DNA of 11,182 bases from Haloferacaceae archaeon (GCA_003554115.1 PWFE01000154.1:1-11182); one strand, 5' to 3'. Shown: positions 1-6,863, numbered from the stretch's first letter. Program-made: numbers and translations. Notes: generated by a model from the sequence alone, not told the origin.

Positions 1-15
1 ACGTTCCAGGAGTAA
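1..15 (+). CDS. rpl44e: 3' end of 50S ribosomal protein L44e (partial)
   Basis: The first fifteen bases read as Thr-Phe-Gln-Glu-stop. Haloarchaeal L44e ends in Phe-Gln-Glu, and L44e commonly sits directly before S27e in archaea, so this is most likely the tail of rpl44e. Its last codons also carry the GGAG sequence that serves as ribosome binding site for S27e. Only four residues are seen, so the call rests mainly on gene order. Confidence 0.6.
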   Translation, partial: TFQE

Positions 16-17
16 TC

Positions 18-191
18 ATGGCAGGAAACTACGTCCGCGTCAAATGTGGGGATTGTGAGAACGAACAGATCGTCTTCCAGAAGGCCGCAACCACGGTGAG
101 TTGTGCAGTCTGTGGGACGACGCTGGCAGTCCCAACCGGTGGGATGGCCGAAATCGACCACGAGATCGTTGAGACCGTCGAAGCACGATAA
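18..191 (+). CDS. rps27e: 30S ribosomal protein S27e
   Basis: Encodes 57 residues, the usual length for archaeal S27e, a zinc-ribbon protein of the small ribosomal subunit. The protein starts MAGNYVRVKCGDC. The four zinc ligands are visible as two CxxC knuckles, Cys10/Cys13 and Cys29/Cys32, and the glycine-rich stretch after the second knuckle is typical of the family. The ATG lies two bases after the stop of the preceding L44e frame, with GGAG just upstream in that gene's last codons, so translation is probably coupled. aIF2-alpha follows after 24 bases, in the conserved archaeal order L44e-S27e-aIF2-alpha-Nop10. The gene is too short for many ORF filters but is unambiguous. Confidence 0.96.
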   Translation: MAGNYVRVKCGDCENEQIVFQKAATTVSCAVCGTTLAVPTGGMAEIDHEIVETVEAR

Positions 192-215
192 CCGCGGTTC
201 TGAAGGATTCAATCA

Positions 216-1013
216 ATGAAATACAGTGGCTGGCCCGAACCGGGTGATCTGGTCGTCGGCAAAGTCGACGAGATCACCGATTTCGGTGTCTTCGTCGACC
301 TCGAAGAGTACGAAAACAAACGCGGGCTCGCCCACATTAGCGAGGTCGCCAGCGGATGGATCAAAAACGTCCGCGATCACGTCCGCGAGGGCCAAACCGT
401 CGTTGCGAAAGTCCTCGAGGTAAAGGAGAGCTCCGAGCAGATCGACCTCTCGATTAAGGACGTCAACGAACACCAGCACAAAGACAAAATCCAGGAGTGG
501 AAAAACGAACAGAAAGCCGACAACTGGATGGAACTCGCCCTTGGTGAGGACGTCGACGACACCTATAGTGCGGTCGCCAACGGTCTCCTTGCAGAGTACG
601 AAACGCTGTATGATGCCTTCGAGCAGGCTGCGATCCATGGCGAAGAAGCACTCGAAGACACCGACCTTTCGGATGACCAGATCGCAGCCATCGTTGAGAC
701 CGCCCGCGAGAACGTTTCGGTTCCCTACGTCAACGTCACCGGCTACGTTGATCTCGAATGCCCCACACCAGAGGGCGTCGACGTCGTCAAAGAGGCCCTG
801 AAAGCCGCCGAGGGCAACGGCGAGGTGCCGCCGGAAGTCGAACTCTCTGTTTCGTACGTTGGTTCGCCGGAGTACCGAATCAAAGTTCGCGCGCCGGATT
901 ACAAAACCGCCGAGCGCGAACTCGAAGCCAGTGCTGATCGCGCTAAATCGGCCATCGAAGCCAACGGTGGCGTCGGCGAGTACCACCGCGAGCGGCGCGA
1001 AGACGACGAGTAG
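216..1013 (+). CDS. eif2a: Translation initiation factor aIF2 subunit alpha
   Basis: Encodes 265 residues, the normal size for archaeal aIF2-alpha. With the beta and gamma subunits it forms the heterotrimer that brings initiator Met-tRNA to the small ribosomal subunit. Residues 8-84 form an S1-type OB fold, with the [15 protein letters not shown] strand pattern and the GLAHISEV motif. Residues about 90-170 form the helical middle domain, and about 172-260 the alpha/beta domain that contacts gamma, containing [20 protein letters not shown]. The very acidic C-terminus (REDDE) fits a halophile. ATG at 216 gives the classic [11 protein letters not shown] start. It lies between S27e and Nop10 in a conserved translation cluster. 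A long frame opposite it on the minus strand is only a shadow. Confidence 0.97.
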   Translation: MKYSGWPEPGDLVVGKVDEITDFGVFVDLEEYENKRGLAHISEVASGWIKNVRDHVREGQTVVAKVLEVKESSEQIDLSIKDVNEHQHKDKIQEWKNEQKADNWMELALGEDVDDTYSAVANGLLAEYETLYDAFEQAAIHGEEALEDTDLSDDQIAAIVETARENVSVPYVNVTGYVDLECPTPEGVDVVKEALKAAEGNGEVPPEVELSVSYVGSPEYRIKVRAPDYKTAERELEASADRAKSAIEANGGVGEYHRERREDDE

Positions 1014-1021
1014 GCGAGTAG

Positions 1022-1204
1022 ATGAAATCCGACATTCGGATCTGTTCTGCATGGCAAGCCGAGCACGACCGTCCGGTCTATAGTTTGGGCGAGTCGTGTC
1101 CCGACTGCGGTGGCCCAACGGAAAACAGCGCGCCCGCGCCGTTTAGCCCCGAGGACCCGTACGGCGAGTACCGACGGGCTCTTAAACGGCGCGAACGCGA
1201 GTAG
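1022..1204 (+). CDS. nop10: H/ACA RNP protein Nop10
   Basis: Encodes 60 residues, matching archaeal Nop10, the small subunit that binds Cbf5 and shapes its active site in H/ACA guide RNPs for RNA pseudouridylation. Visible signatures are the N-terminal KSDIRICSAW, the SCPDCG knuckle (Cys26/Cys29), the NSAPAPFSPEDPYGEYRR segment that forms the linker and helix packing on Cbf5, and a basic tail. Only three cysteines are present (8, 26, 29), so the four-Cys zinc site of other archaeal Nop10 proteins is incomplete. It begins eight bases after the aIF2-alpha stop and ends four bases before the next ATG, so it is an operon member. Its partner Cbf5 is encoded at 6864-7778. Confidence 0.95.
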   Translation: MKSDIRICSAWQAEHDRPVYSLGESCPDCGGPTENSAPAPFSPEDPYGEYRRALKRRERE

Positions 1205-1208
1205 TGAC

Positions 1209-1979
1209 ATGAACGAGATCGATATCGAACACGTCGCCGAGCGGTCGCTTTCCGATCCAGTTCTCATCGAAGGCCTGCCCGGCGTCGGCCACATCGGCAA
1301 ACTCGTCGCCGAACATCTCATCGAGGAGTTCGAAAGCGAGTGTGTTCGCCGCGTCTATGCCGACGAGTTCCCCCCACAGGTTACTGTCGACGACGAGGGT
1401 ATCACCGAACTCACCGCCGCGTCGTTTCATGCAATTGAGACACCTGAGGGGGTTTCTGACTTCCTTGTGTTGAGCGGGGATCACCAAGCCTCGACGAACG
1501 CCGGCCATTATAGGCTCACCGACGCCTTTCTTGATGTGGCCGAGGAGTTCGGCGTTGAGTCCGCGTATGCACTCGGTGGCGTGCCAACGGGTGAACTCGT
1601 CGAAGAGTACACCGTTCTTGGTGCGGTCACCGACGGCAATCTCAAAGAACCGCTTGAAGACGCGGGTGTTGAGTTCCGCTCCGATGAGCCCGCTGGTGGG
1701 ATCGTCGGTGTGAGTGGCTTACTGCTCGGTCTCGGCGAGCGTCGCGGCCTGGAGGCGACCTGTCTGATGGGCGAGACCAGCGGCTATCTCGTCGACCCCA
1801 AAAGTGCCCAGGCCGTCCTCGAAGTCTTGCAGAGTGTCCTCGGCTTCGAAGTTGATTTCAGCTCGCTTGAAGAACGCGCCGAAGAGATGGAGGAGGTCGT
1901 CGGCAAGATCCAAGAGATGCAGGCCCAACAGCAACAACAGCAGGTGATGCCCGACGACGAGTTGCGGTATATCGGCTGA
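1209..1979 (+). CDS. PAC2-family proteasome assembly chaperone homologue
   Basis: Encodes 256 residues of the archaeal PAC2/PbaB-like family, related to eukaryotic PAC1-PAC2, which guide 20S alpha-ring assembly. The role in this organism is inferred. The N-terminal LIEGLPGVGHIG (19-30), the central YALGGVPTGE and the YLVDPKSAQAVLEVL segment near residue 200 are hallmarks. The last 50 residues form an acidic predicted coiled coil ending in a six-glutamine run and DDELRYIG. A longer in-frame start at 1110 exists, but it would overlap almost half of Nop10 and add a basic, unrelated stretch, so ATG 1209, four bases after Nop10, is preferred. It closes the L44e-S27e-aIF2-alpha-Nop10 cluster, and 159 bases without a gene follow. 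Confidence 0.88.
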   Translation: MNEIDIEHVAERSLSDPVLIEGLPGVGHIGKLVAEHLIEEFESECVRRVYADEFPPQVTVDDEGITELTAASFHAIETPEGVSDFLVLSGDHQASTNAGHYRLTDAFLDVAEEFGVESAYALGGVPTGELVEEYTVLGAVTDGNLKEPLEDAGVEFRSDEPAGGIVGVSGLLLGLGERRGLEATCLMGETSGYLVDPKSAQAVLEVLQSVLGFEVDFSSLEERAEEMEEVVGKIQEMQAQQQQQQVMPDDELRYIG

Positions 1980-2108
1980 CTACTCACCGACCGCCCCATT
2001 TGAGCCGCGAGTAGGCACTGATTACTTTTACCGAAGACACCGGCGGTTTCGTCGACCGATCAGGTCAGTTGTCACCCTTTTCAACCGGTGAGTGGGCCTG
2101 AGCCAAGG

Positions 2109-2115
2109 TTTTACC
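2109..2115 (+). promoter_or_regulatory. TATA-like element for the thiolase gene
   Basis: TTTTACC lies about 27 bases before the ATG at 2139, the spacing expected for a leaderless haloarchaeal transcript. A second candidate, TACTTTTACC near 2023, could serve a longer leader. Position and T-richness are the only evidence. Confidence 0.4.
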
Positions 2116-2138
2116 ACATTCGGCACAACGGAGCCAGT

Positions 2139-3305
2139 ATGAGTACTGTCCGCATTGCCGGCGTTGGTCTGACCCTGTTCGGAGCCCACGCCGACCGCGC
2201 CGGCCGCGAGCTGTTCGCGGCGGCCGCGCTGGCGGCGTTCGACGACGCGGGTGTCGACCGGACAGCCGTCGACCAACTCAACTATGGCAACTTCATGGGC
2301 GCGCTCGCCGAACATCAGGGCCACCAAGCCCCGCTGATGGCCGAGGCCGCCGGCTTGCAGTGTCCGGCCACGCGCTACGAAGAGGCGTGTGCCTCTGCAG
2401 GCGTCGCGGTCCGTGAGGGTGTCCGGGCGATCCGGTCGGGCGAGGCCGACGTGATCTTGGCCGGCGGCATGGAGCGGATGACGACGCTCGATACGAGCCG
2501 CGTAACCGCCGCGTTGGCAATTGCGGCCGACGAGCTGTACGAGGTCCGAGCCGGCGTCACCTTCCCCAGCGCGTATGCGCTGATGGCTCAGGCCTACTTC
2601 GAGCGGTTCGGTGGCAGCCGCGAGGAGCTGGCCCACATCGCGGTCAAAAATCACGCCAACGCCGTCGACAACGAATTCGCCCAGTATCAAAAAGAGATCA
2701 CCGTCGAACAGGCACTCGACAGCCCGCCAGTCGCCACCCCGCTTCACCTTTATGATGCCTGTCCGATCACTGATGGAGCCAGTGCAGTGCTGTTGGTTTC
2801 CGAGGCGTACGCCGACGAACACAATATTGACGCCCCGGTTTCGATCACGGGCAGCGGTCAGGGCGGCGACAACCTCGCCCTCCAGGATCGCACAGAGATC
2901 GCTCAGACGCCAGCCACGACGGCCGCCGCCGAAGAGGCGTACGCTGATGCTGACATCTCGGCCGACGACGTCGACTTCGCGGAGGTCCACGACTGCTTTA
3001 CCATCGCCGAAGTGCTGGCCATCGAATCGCTCGGTCTGTTCGAGCCGGGTGAGGGAATCTCGGCCGCCCGTGTGGGCAAGACAACCGCCGACGGCGAGGT
3101 CCCGATCAATCTCTCTGGTGGGTTAAAAGCCAAAGGCCATCCGGTGGGAGCGACCGGCGGCAGCCAGATCGTCGAAATAACTCGCCTGCTGCGCGGGGAC
3201 CACCCGAACAGCGAGGCGGTCGACGATGCGACAGTTGGACTGACACACAACGCGGGCGGTACCGTTGCCAGTGCGGTTGTTCACGTTCTGGAGGCAAACC
3301 AATGA
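2139..3305 (+). CDS. Thiolase family protein (acetyl-CoA acetyltransferase type)
   Basis: Encodes 388 residues, the usual thiolase length. Thiolases condense or cleave acyl-CoAs. The nucleophilic cysteine is Cys84 in EEACASAG. The active-site histidine loop is His284 in EVHDCFT, and the C-terminal motif GHPVGATG carries His334. THNAGG near 370 is also typical. The HDCF form and the overlapping DUF35 partner place it in the SCP-x-like archaeal thiolases; in methanogens such a pair channels acetoacetyl-CoA to HMG-CoA synthase in the mevalonate pathway. No HMG-CoA synthase gene is in this window, so the substrate is unknown and beta-oxidation or ketothiolase roles remain possible. An in-frame GTG at 2088 was passed over because homologous N-termini begin near MSTVRIAGVG and a TATA-like site lies 27 bases before ATG 2139. 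Confidence 0.92.
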   Translation: MSTVRIAGVGLTLFGAHADRAGRELFAAAALAAFDDAGVDRTAVDQLNYGNFMGALAEHQGHQAPLMAEAAGLQCPATRYEEACASAGVAVREGVRAIRSGEADVILAGGMERMTTLDTSRVTAALAIAADELYEVRAGVTFPSAYALMAQAYFERFGGSREELAHIAVKNHANAVDNEFAQYQKEITVEQALDSPPVATPLHLYDACPITDGASAVLLVSEAYADEHNIDAPVSITGSGQGGDNLALQDRTEIAQTPATTAAAEEAYADADISADDVDFAEVHDCFTIAEVLAIESLGLFEPGEGISAARVGKTTADGEVPINLSGGLKAKGHPVGATGGSQIVEITRLLRGDHPNSEAVDDATVGLTHNAGGTVASAVVHVLEANQ

Positions 3306-3694
3306 CTGAACACATCACCGAGCAGCCGGCAACGTACGACGAGTGGCTTGAGACTATCGAGAACGGCGAGGCCTTCTATCTCGAATCCCCCGCGGGCCAC
3401 GGCTCGCTGCCGCCGCGGCGAGTCTGTCCGCACTCCGGGTCGACCGAGCTCTCTCGGGAGCCGCTTCCAGAGATGGGGACCATCGAGACCTACACCGTCG
3501 TCCACGTCGCCGCCGAGAAGTTCAACGACGATACCCCATATGTGAGTGCGGTCGTCGACTTCGGGCCAGTCGCGCTCACTGGGATTCTGCGCGGCGTCGA
3601 CCCAGAAGCTGTCGCTGTTGGCGACGAGGTGACAGTCACCGTCGAACCCCGCGAGACGACCGACGACCGGTTGGTCGTCTTCCGGCCTGCCTAA
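3302..3694 (+). CDS. DUF35 OB-fold protein, thiolase partner
   Basis: Encodes 130 residues. DUF35 proteins have an N-terminal helix, a rubredoxin-like zinc ribbon and a C-terminal OB fold; in methanogens they bridge thiolase and HMG-CoA synthase and hold the shared CoA site. Here the helix is about 8-26, the ribbon region 28-50 (LPPRRVCPHSGSTEL) and the OB fold about 55-130 (TIETYTVVHVA onward). The ATG overlaps the thiolase stop in an ATGA arrangement, indicating translational coupling and a joint complex. The ribbon is degenerate: Cys42 is the only cysteine in the protein and serine stands at 45, where CPxCGS is usual, so zinc binding is probably lost. The stop lies eight bases from the end of the convergent hydrolase. 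Confidence 0.88.
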   Translation: MTEHITEQPATYDEWLETIENGEAFYLESPAGHGSLPPRRVCPHSGSTELSREPLPEMGTIETYTVVHVAAEKFNDDTPYVSAVVDFGPVALTGILRGVDPEAVAVGDEVTVTVEPRETTDDRLVVFRPA

Positions 3695-3708
3695 AGTTAC
3701 TGTTAGGC
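3689..3708. terminator. Inverted repeat joining two convergent stop codons
   Basis: GCCTAA and TTAGGC form a perfect six-pair stem with an eight-base loop. The stem holds the TAA stop of the DUF35 gene on the plus strand and the TAA stop of the hydrolase on the minus strand. It could act as a small bidirectional terminator or mRNA 3'-end structure, but no long T tract follows and the stem is short. Confidence 0.35.
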
Positions 3709-4650
3709 GGTCGGTTCGGGATGGCCGTCGACGTGTTCGTCTACGACGTCGATGAACTCTTCGGGGAACTCGACGTGCGGCAACAACAGTGCGCGATCAA
3801 AGACGACGAGCGTTGCGTCGGCTTTTTCAGCCAACTCCCGACCGTCGGTCAGCGGCGTGATGTCGGCGTCGCGACCCCAAACGATTGTCGTCGGGACTTC
3901 GAGTTCGGCGATGGTCGCCGCCAGATCGATACCACTGTTGAGATAGCCGCTGATGAACGACGCGGGCGCGAAACGGGCGTTCGGTTGGTGGGCTGTCTGC
4001 CACTCGTAGGCCTGCCACTCCTCTCCGGCCTTCTTTGGGTCGTAGTAGCCGTGGTCGGCGTTGAAGTACCGAATTGAGGGACGGGAGGTTATAAGATTGA
4101 ACAGCCCCTCGCCAACGACTGGCGCGCGAATGAGCTGTCTGAGCCACTGTTTCGGCGGCTCGGGGCCCGCACGGGTCGTCGGACAGATCAGTAGCAACTC
4201 CCTAACGGTGTGGTTGTCAGCTTCGGCCAGCGCTTCGACGGTGTAGGCAGCCGACAGCGAGGAGGCGACGACGGCCTGTGGTTCGAACTGTGTGAGAACG
4301 TCGTCGACGAATGTCGTGTACAGTCGTGCAGAGTACTGCAGCGGTGGCCGATCCGAGCAACCGAAGCCGGGTAGATCCGGGGCGATGACGTGGTAGTCGT
4401 TGGCTACCGACTCGAAAATTTCGCGGAATTCACCGCTTGATCCGGCGGCGTTGATGCCGTGGAGTAACACGAGCGTCGGATCATCGGGGTCGCCGGCCTC
4501 AGTGTAAGCAATGTCGAGACCGCGCCAGCGGAACTGTTCGTAATCGCCTTCGAGAGCGGGTGGCAACTCGTCTGTTGTGCGGAGTCGACGGTTGGCCGCA
4601 ACGACGGCTCCGACAGCAGCCAGTGGTGCGAGGAACTTGCGGAGTGACAT
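3703..4650 (-). CDS. Alpha/beta hydrolase with N-terminal membrane anchor
   Basis: Encodes 315 residues of the alpha/beta hydrolase fold; substrate unknown. Residues 7-19 form a short hydrophobic stretch after MSLRK, a possible membrane anchor or uncleaved signal. The oxyanion-hole motif LLHGINAAGSSGEF is at 62-75, followed by DLPGFGCSDRP (92-102). The nucleophile elbow reads Ala129-Ser-Ser131-Leu-Ser133 instead of GxSxG, with Ser131 the predicted nucleophile. The acid is Asp261 or Asp263 in VWGRDADITPL, and the base is His292 in LLPHVEF. A GTG two codons upstream (4656) is possible; the ATG is preferred because a TATA-like GGTTAACTTC sits about 26 bases before it. It follows a small membrane protein by 48 bases on the same strand. 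Esterase, lipase-like and haloperoxidase-like roles are all open. Confidence 0.88.
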   Translation of the reverse strand: MSLRKFLAPLAAVGAVVAANRRLRTTDELPPALEGDYEQFRWRGLDIAYTEAGDPDDPTLVLLHGINAAGSSGEFREIFESVANDYHVIAPDLPGFGCSDRPPLQYSARLYTTFVDDVLTQFEPQAVVASSLSAAYTVEALAEADNHTVRELLLICPTTRAGPEPPKQWLRQLIRAPVVGEGLFNLITSRPSIRYFNADHGYYDPKKAGEEWQAYEWQTAHQPNARFAPASFISGYLNSGIDLAATIAELEVPTTIVWGRDADITPLTDGRELAEKADATLVVFDRALLLPHVEFPEEFIDVVDEHVDGHPEPTA

Positions 4651-4698
4651 ACTCACTCTTGGGCGGTGGGGAAGTTAACCGCAATGCCGTTTGTAGAA

Positions 4699-4869
4699 CT
4701 AGTTCGCTGTCTGGTCGTAGGCCGCATCGAGTCGGTCAATCAGCTCGCCAACCGGTAGGTTGATCCCAACCCGCCGGGCCGCAAGCGCGACCGGCAACAG
4801 GAGGATCCCCAAGACGACCGTGAGCTGATACAGGGCAAATACGGTGAGCCGCGAGGCCGATTCTATCAT
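4699..4869 (-). CDS. Small membrane protein, 56 residues
   Basis: A short frame on the minus strand starts MIESASRLTVFALYQ and ends in AAYDQTAN. Residues about 8-31 form one continuous hydrophobic segment (TVFALYQLTVVLGILLLPVA), followed by AARRVG, so a single membrane helix with a positive inside flank is likely. The remaining 25 residues form a short acidic amphipathic tail (LIDRLDAAYDQ). The start is supported by a strong TATATAAA box on the same strand, 29-37 bases upstream. The codons look haloarchaeal, with G or C mostly in third position. It precedes the alpha/beta hydrolase by 48 bases in the same direction and may be co-transcribed with it. I recognise no characterised family; similar tiny membrane proteins are common in haloarchaea. 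Confidence 0.72.
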   Translation of the reverse strand: MIESASRLTVFALYQLTVVLGILLLPVALAARRVGINLPVGELIDRLDAAYDQTAN

Positions 4870-5160
4870 AACCGTATCTGGAGGGCATTCGGGCCGGTAT
4901 ATAAATCTTCTCTCGTCGAGAAACAGTACACCCCGACGCTGTCTGTCGATTCAAGTAGAGTTGTACCAAGTACAACGTAGCTGGCAACAGTTTTCTTGAG
5001 ATGGGCTAAACGGTGTGGCTCATCCGATGGATAGCGATAACTTATGAGAAATGTGCGGCTGCCTTGCGCCTATTTGTGTCGGCTAGTGACACGGTCACAC
5101 GTCGCTACCTAACGCGGCCGAACCACAAGACACGAAACCCCGCAGCACCCAGAGAGAATA
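4870..5160. other. Divergent intergenic region, 291 bases
   Basis: This stretch lies between the leftward membrane-protein gene and the rightward DUF555 gene. It holds the TATA box at 4898-4906 and a small inverted repeat GTGAC-ACG-GTCAC at 5086-5098. I see no clear TATA element at the leaderless distance from 5161, so the DUF555 mRNA may have a leader starting further upstream, for instance after the TTATGAG near 5042. No coding frame or RNA gene is convincing. Confidence 0.5.
4898..4906 (-). promoter_or_regulatory. Strong TATA box for the 56-residue membrane protein
   Basis: On the minus strand the sequence reads GAGAAGA-TTTATATA, a near-perfect archaeal TATA box preceded by a purine-rich BRE-like stretch. 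Transcription should begin some 25 bases on, near 4875, giving an almost leaderless mRNA for the ATG at 4869. It is the clearest promoter element in the window. Confidence 0.7.
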
Positions 5161-5517
5161 ATGAGTAACTATCTCGTTGCGATGGAAGCCGCTTGGTTGG
5201 TTCGTGATGTCGAAGATATCGATGATGCTATCGGGGTCGCGGTCAGCTCTGCGGGCAAGCGACTCAACCAGCAGAACAAGGAGTACGTCGACGTCGAAGT
5301 CGGCGTCACCGGCTGTCCGGCCTGTGGCGAGCCGTTCGACTCAGCGTTCATTGCCGCTGACACCGCGCTCGTCGGGCTGTTGCTTGAGATTGACATTTTC
5401 AACGCCGACAGCGTTGAGCACGCCTCGCGGATCGCCAAAAGCGAGGTCGGTGGCGCACTTCGTGACGTGCCACTGTCGGTGATTGATGTGATCGAGACCG
5501 ACCCTGACGACGAGTAA
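5161..5517 (+). CDS. UPF0212 / DUF555 family protein
   Basis: Encodes 118 residues matching the archaea-specific UPF0212 (DUF555) family, which has no established function. Hallmarks are the N-terminal SNYLVAMEAAWLVRDVEDIDDAI, the YVDVEVG strand and the CPACGEPFD motif with Cys52/Cys55, which may bind a metal as half a zinc site, perhaps completed by dimerisation. The second half (ALVGLLLEIDIFNADSVEHASRIAKSEVG) alternates strand and helix, and the tail is acidic. There is no signal peptide or membrane helix, so it should be cytoplasmic. The purine-rich AGAGAGAATA just before ATG is only a weak ribosome binding site. The next gene starts 116 bases on with its own promoter, so they are probably separate units. 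Confidence 0.88.
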   Translation: MSNYLVAMEAAWLVRDVEDIDDAIGVAVSSAGKRLNQQNKEYVDVEVGVTGCPACGEPFDSAFIAADTALVGLLLEIDIFNADSVEHASRIAKSEVGGALRDVPLSVIDVIETDPDDE

Positions 5518-5602
5518 TCAGTAGTCGCCTGCTACTGTGGCCGTAGCCGTTGACTATCCGTGCAGAGCCGGCGGCACCGACGTCGACTGCCACCGACGAA
5601 AG

Positions 5603-5613
5603 CTTTTCAAATA
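5603..5613 (+). promoter_or_regulatory. TATA-like element for the HTH-CBS regulator
   Basis: CTTTTCAAATA lies about 25-28 bases before the ATG at 5634, fitting a leaderless transcript. An A-rich BRE-like ACGAAAG stretch precedes it. Confidence 0.5.
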
Positions 5614-5633
5614 ACTTCGAGTAATAGCAGTGT

Positions 5634-6173
5634 ATGGAACTGCCGACGCCACAGGATCTCAGGGAACGCCGTACTGCGCTCGGGTTGACCCAGAGTTCGC
5701 TTGCCGAGTCTGCCGGCGTCTCCCAGCCACTAATCGCCCGAATCGAGGGCGGTGATGTCGACCCGCGGCTGTCGACACTCCGGCGGATCGTAAACGCCCT
5801 AGACGAAGCCGAAGGCGAGGTCGTCCGCGCGGCGGATCTAATGCACGAGGAGGTTGTGTCAGTCGCCCCCGATGATGCCGTTCGGGAGGCCATCGAGACA
5901 ATGAAAGTCGAGGCCTACTCGCAGTTGCCGGTGCTCCAAAACGGGATTCCAGTTGGCTCGATCAGCCAGAGCGATGTGATCCAGGCCGGCGAGGACGTTG
6001 GCGAGTATCCGGTCAGCGAACTCATGAGTGAGTCGTTCCCGACCGTTGCGACCGATTCGACCGTCGACGAGATTCGGAATCTGCTGGAACACTACAAGGC
6101 GATCATGGTCACCGAAGGTGGCGAGACGGTCGGCATTATTACTGAAGCAGACATTGCCGCACAGCTTTCGTGA
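5634..6173 (+). CDS. XRE-type HTH regulator with two CBS domains
   Basis: Encodes 179 residues. Residues 6-58 form a Cro/C1 helix-turn-helix (LRERRTALGLTQSSLAESAG then VSQPLIARIEGG, followed by the LSTLRRIVNAL helix). Residues about 68-122 and 128-178 are two CBS motifs (LMHEEVVSVAPDDAVREAIETM; LMSESFPTVATDSTVDEI), each ending in a G[SI]I-x-(S/T)-(Q/E)-x-D element, GSISQSDV and GIITEADI. Paired CBS motifs form a Bateman module that usually binds adenine nucleotides or related ligands, so this looks like a cytoplasmic transcription regulator responding to a nucleotide or SAM-like signal. Targets are unknown. Neighbouring cytidylate kinase suggests, but does not show, a nucleotide link. The start is supported by the upstream TATA-like element. 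The architecture is widespread in archaea. Confidence 0.92.
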   Translation: MELPTPQDLRERRTALGLTQSSLAESAGVSQPLIARIEGGDVDPRLSTLRRIVNALDEAEGEVVRAADLMHEEVVSVAPDDAVREAIETMKVEAYSQLPVLQNGIPVGSISQSDVIQAGEDVGEYPVSELMSESFPTVATDSTVDEIRNLLEHYKAIMVTEGGETVGIITEADIAAQLS

Positions 6174-6240
6174 GCTGCTTGGGTGTCGACGCCCCGATCT
6201 CGTCGTGTGTCGCTCTGTCGACCGGCGGGTCGAAGGGTAA

Positions 6241-6250
6241 TCTCTTTTAG
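6241..6250 (+). promoter_or_regulatory. TATA-like element for cytidylate kinase
   Basis: TCTCTTTTAG is centred about 25 bases before the ATG at 6272. A GAGGT sequence at 6264-6268 could also act as a ribosome binding site if transcription starts earlier. Confidence 0.4.
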
Positions 6251-6271
6251 CCGGACCCGACGAGAGGTAGT

Positions 6272-6850
6272 ATGTTACTTACCGTCTCTGGGCCGCCCGG
6301 CAGCGGCAAGAGCACCAATGCCGCCGTGTTGGCCGAGCGGTTCGATCTCGACCATATCAGTGGTGGCGATATTTTCCGTGAACTCGCCGCCGAGCGCGGC
6401 TACACACCCGTTGAGTTCAACGAGTTGGCTGAAGACGACGACCAGATCGACCGCGATCTCGACCGACGACTGCAACAGATCGCCATCGACCGTGACGATA
6501 TCCTGCTTGAATCCCGGCTTGCGGGCTGGCTGGCTGCAGATCACGCGAACCTCAAGATTTGGCTTGATGCGCCCGAAACGGTTCGAGCCGAACGCATTGC
6601 CGACCGAGAGGACAAAACTGTCGACCGCGCGCTCGAAGAGACAAAACGCCGTGAGGAAAGCGAGGCCCTCCGCTATGAGGGGTACTACAACATCGACATT
6701 GCAGATCTGACAATCTACGATCTCACCTGCAACACCGCCCGCTGGGGACCCTCAGCGATGCAAGACGTGTTGGCAACCGCTGTCGAGGCCTACAGTCCGA
6801 GCGCCGATGAGGGCAAAGAGCCGGTCGAAGGCGTCGTCTACGATTTTTAA
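6272..6850 (+). CDS. cmk: Cytidylate kinase
   Basis: Encodes 192 residues of the short archaeal cytidylate kinase type, which phosphorylates CMP and dCMP with ATP in pyrimidine salvage and RNA turnover. The Walker A loop GPPGSGKS is at 7-14 in [15 protein letters not shown]. The NMP-binding start [16 protein letters not shown] is at 28-43, the ESRLAGWLA strand near 80-88, and the LID-like [10 protein letters not shown] at 107-116 carries several arginines. The C-terminal 20 residues are an acidic extension. A GAGGT sequence lies four bases before ATG. Cbf5 follows after 13 bases, a gene order seen near the secY/adk cluster in many archaea, so the two are likely co-transcribed. Adenylate kinase is a less likely reading because of the length and the SGGDIFR motif. 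Confidence 0.94.
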   Translation: MLLTVSGPPGSGKSTNAAVLAERFDLDHISGGDIFRELAAERGYTPVEFNELAEDDDQIDRDLDRRLQQIAIDRDDILLESRLAGWLAADHANLKIWLDAPETVRAERIADREDKTVDRALEETKRREESEALRYEGYYNIDIADLTIYDLTCNTARWGPSAMQDVLATAVEAYSPSADEGKEPVEGVVYDF

Positions 6851-6863
6851 TGTATTCCTACCG

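Noticed and set aside
1110..1208. N-terminal extension of the PAC2-family gene
   Set aside because: It would overlap Nop10 and add a basic stretch unlike the family; the ATG at 1209 gives the expected start.
5086..5098. GTGAC-ACG-GTCAC inverted repeat before the DUF555 gene as an operator
   Set aside because: Five-base arms are short, it lies about 60 bases before the ATG with no clear promoter nearby, and chance is a fair explanation.
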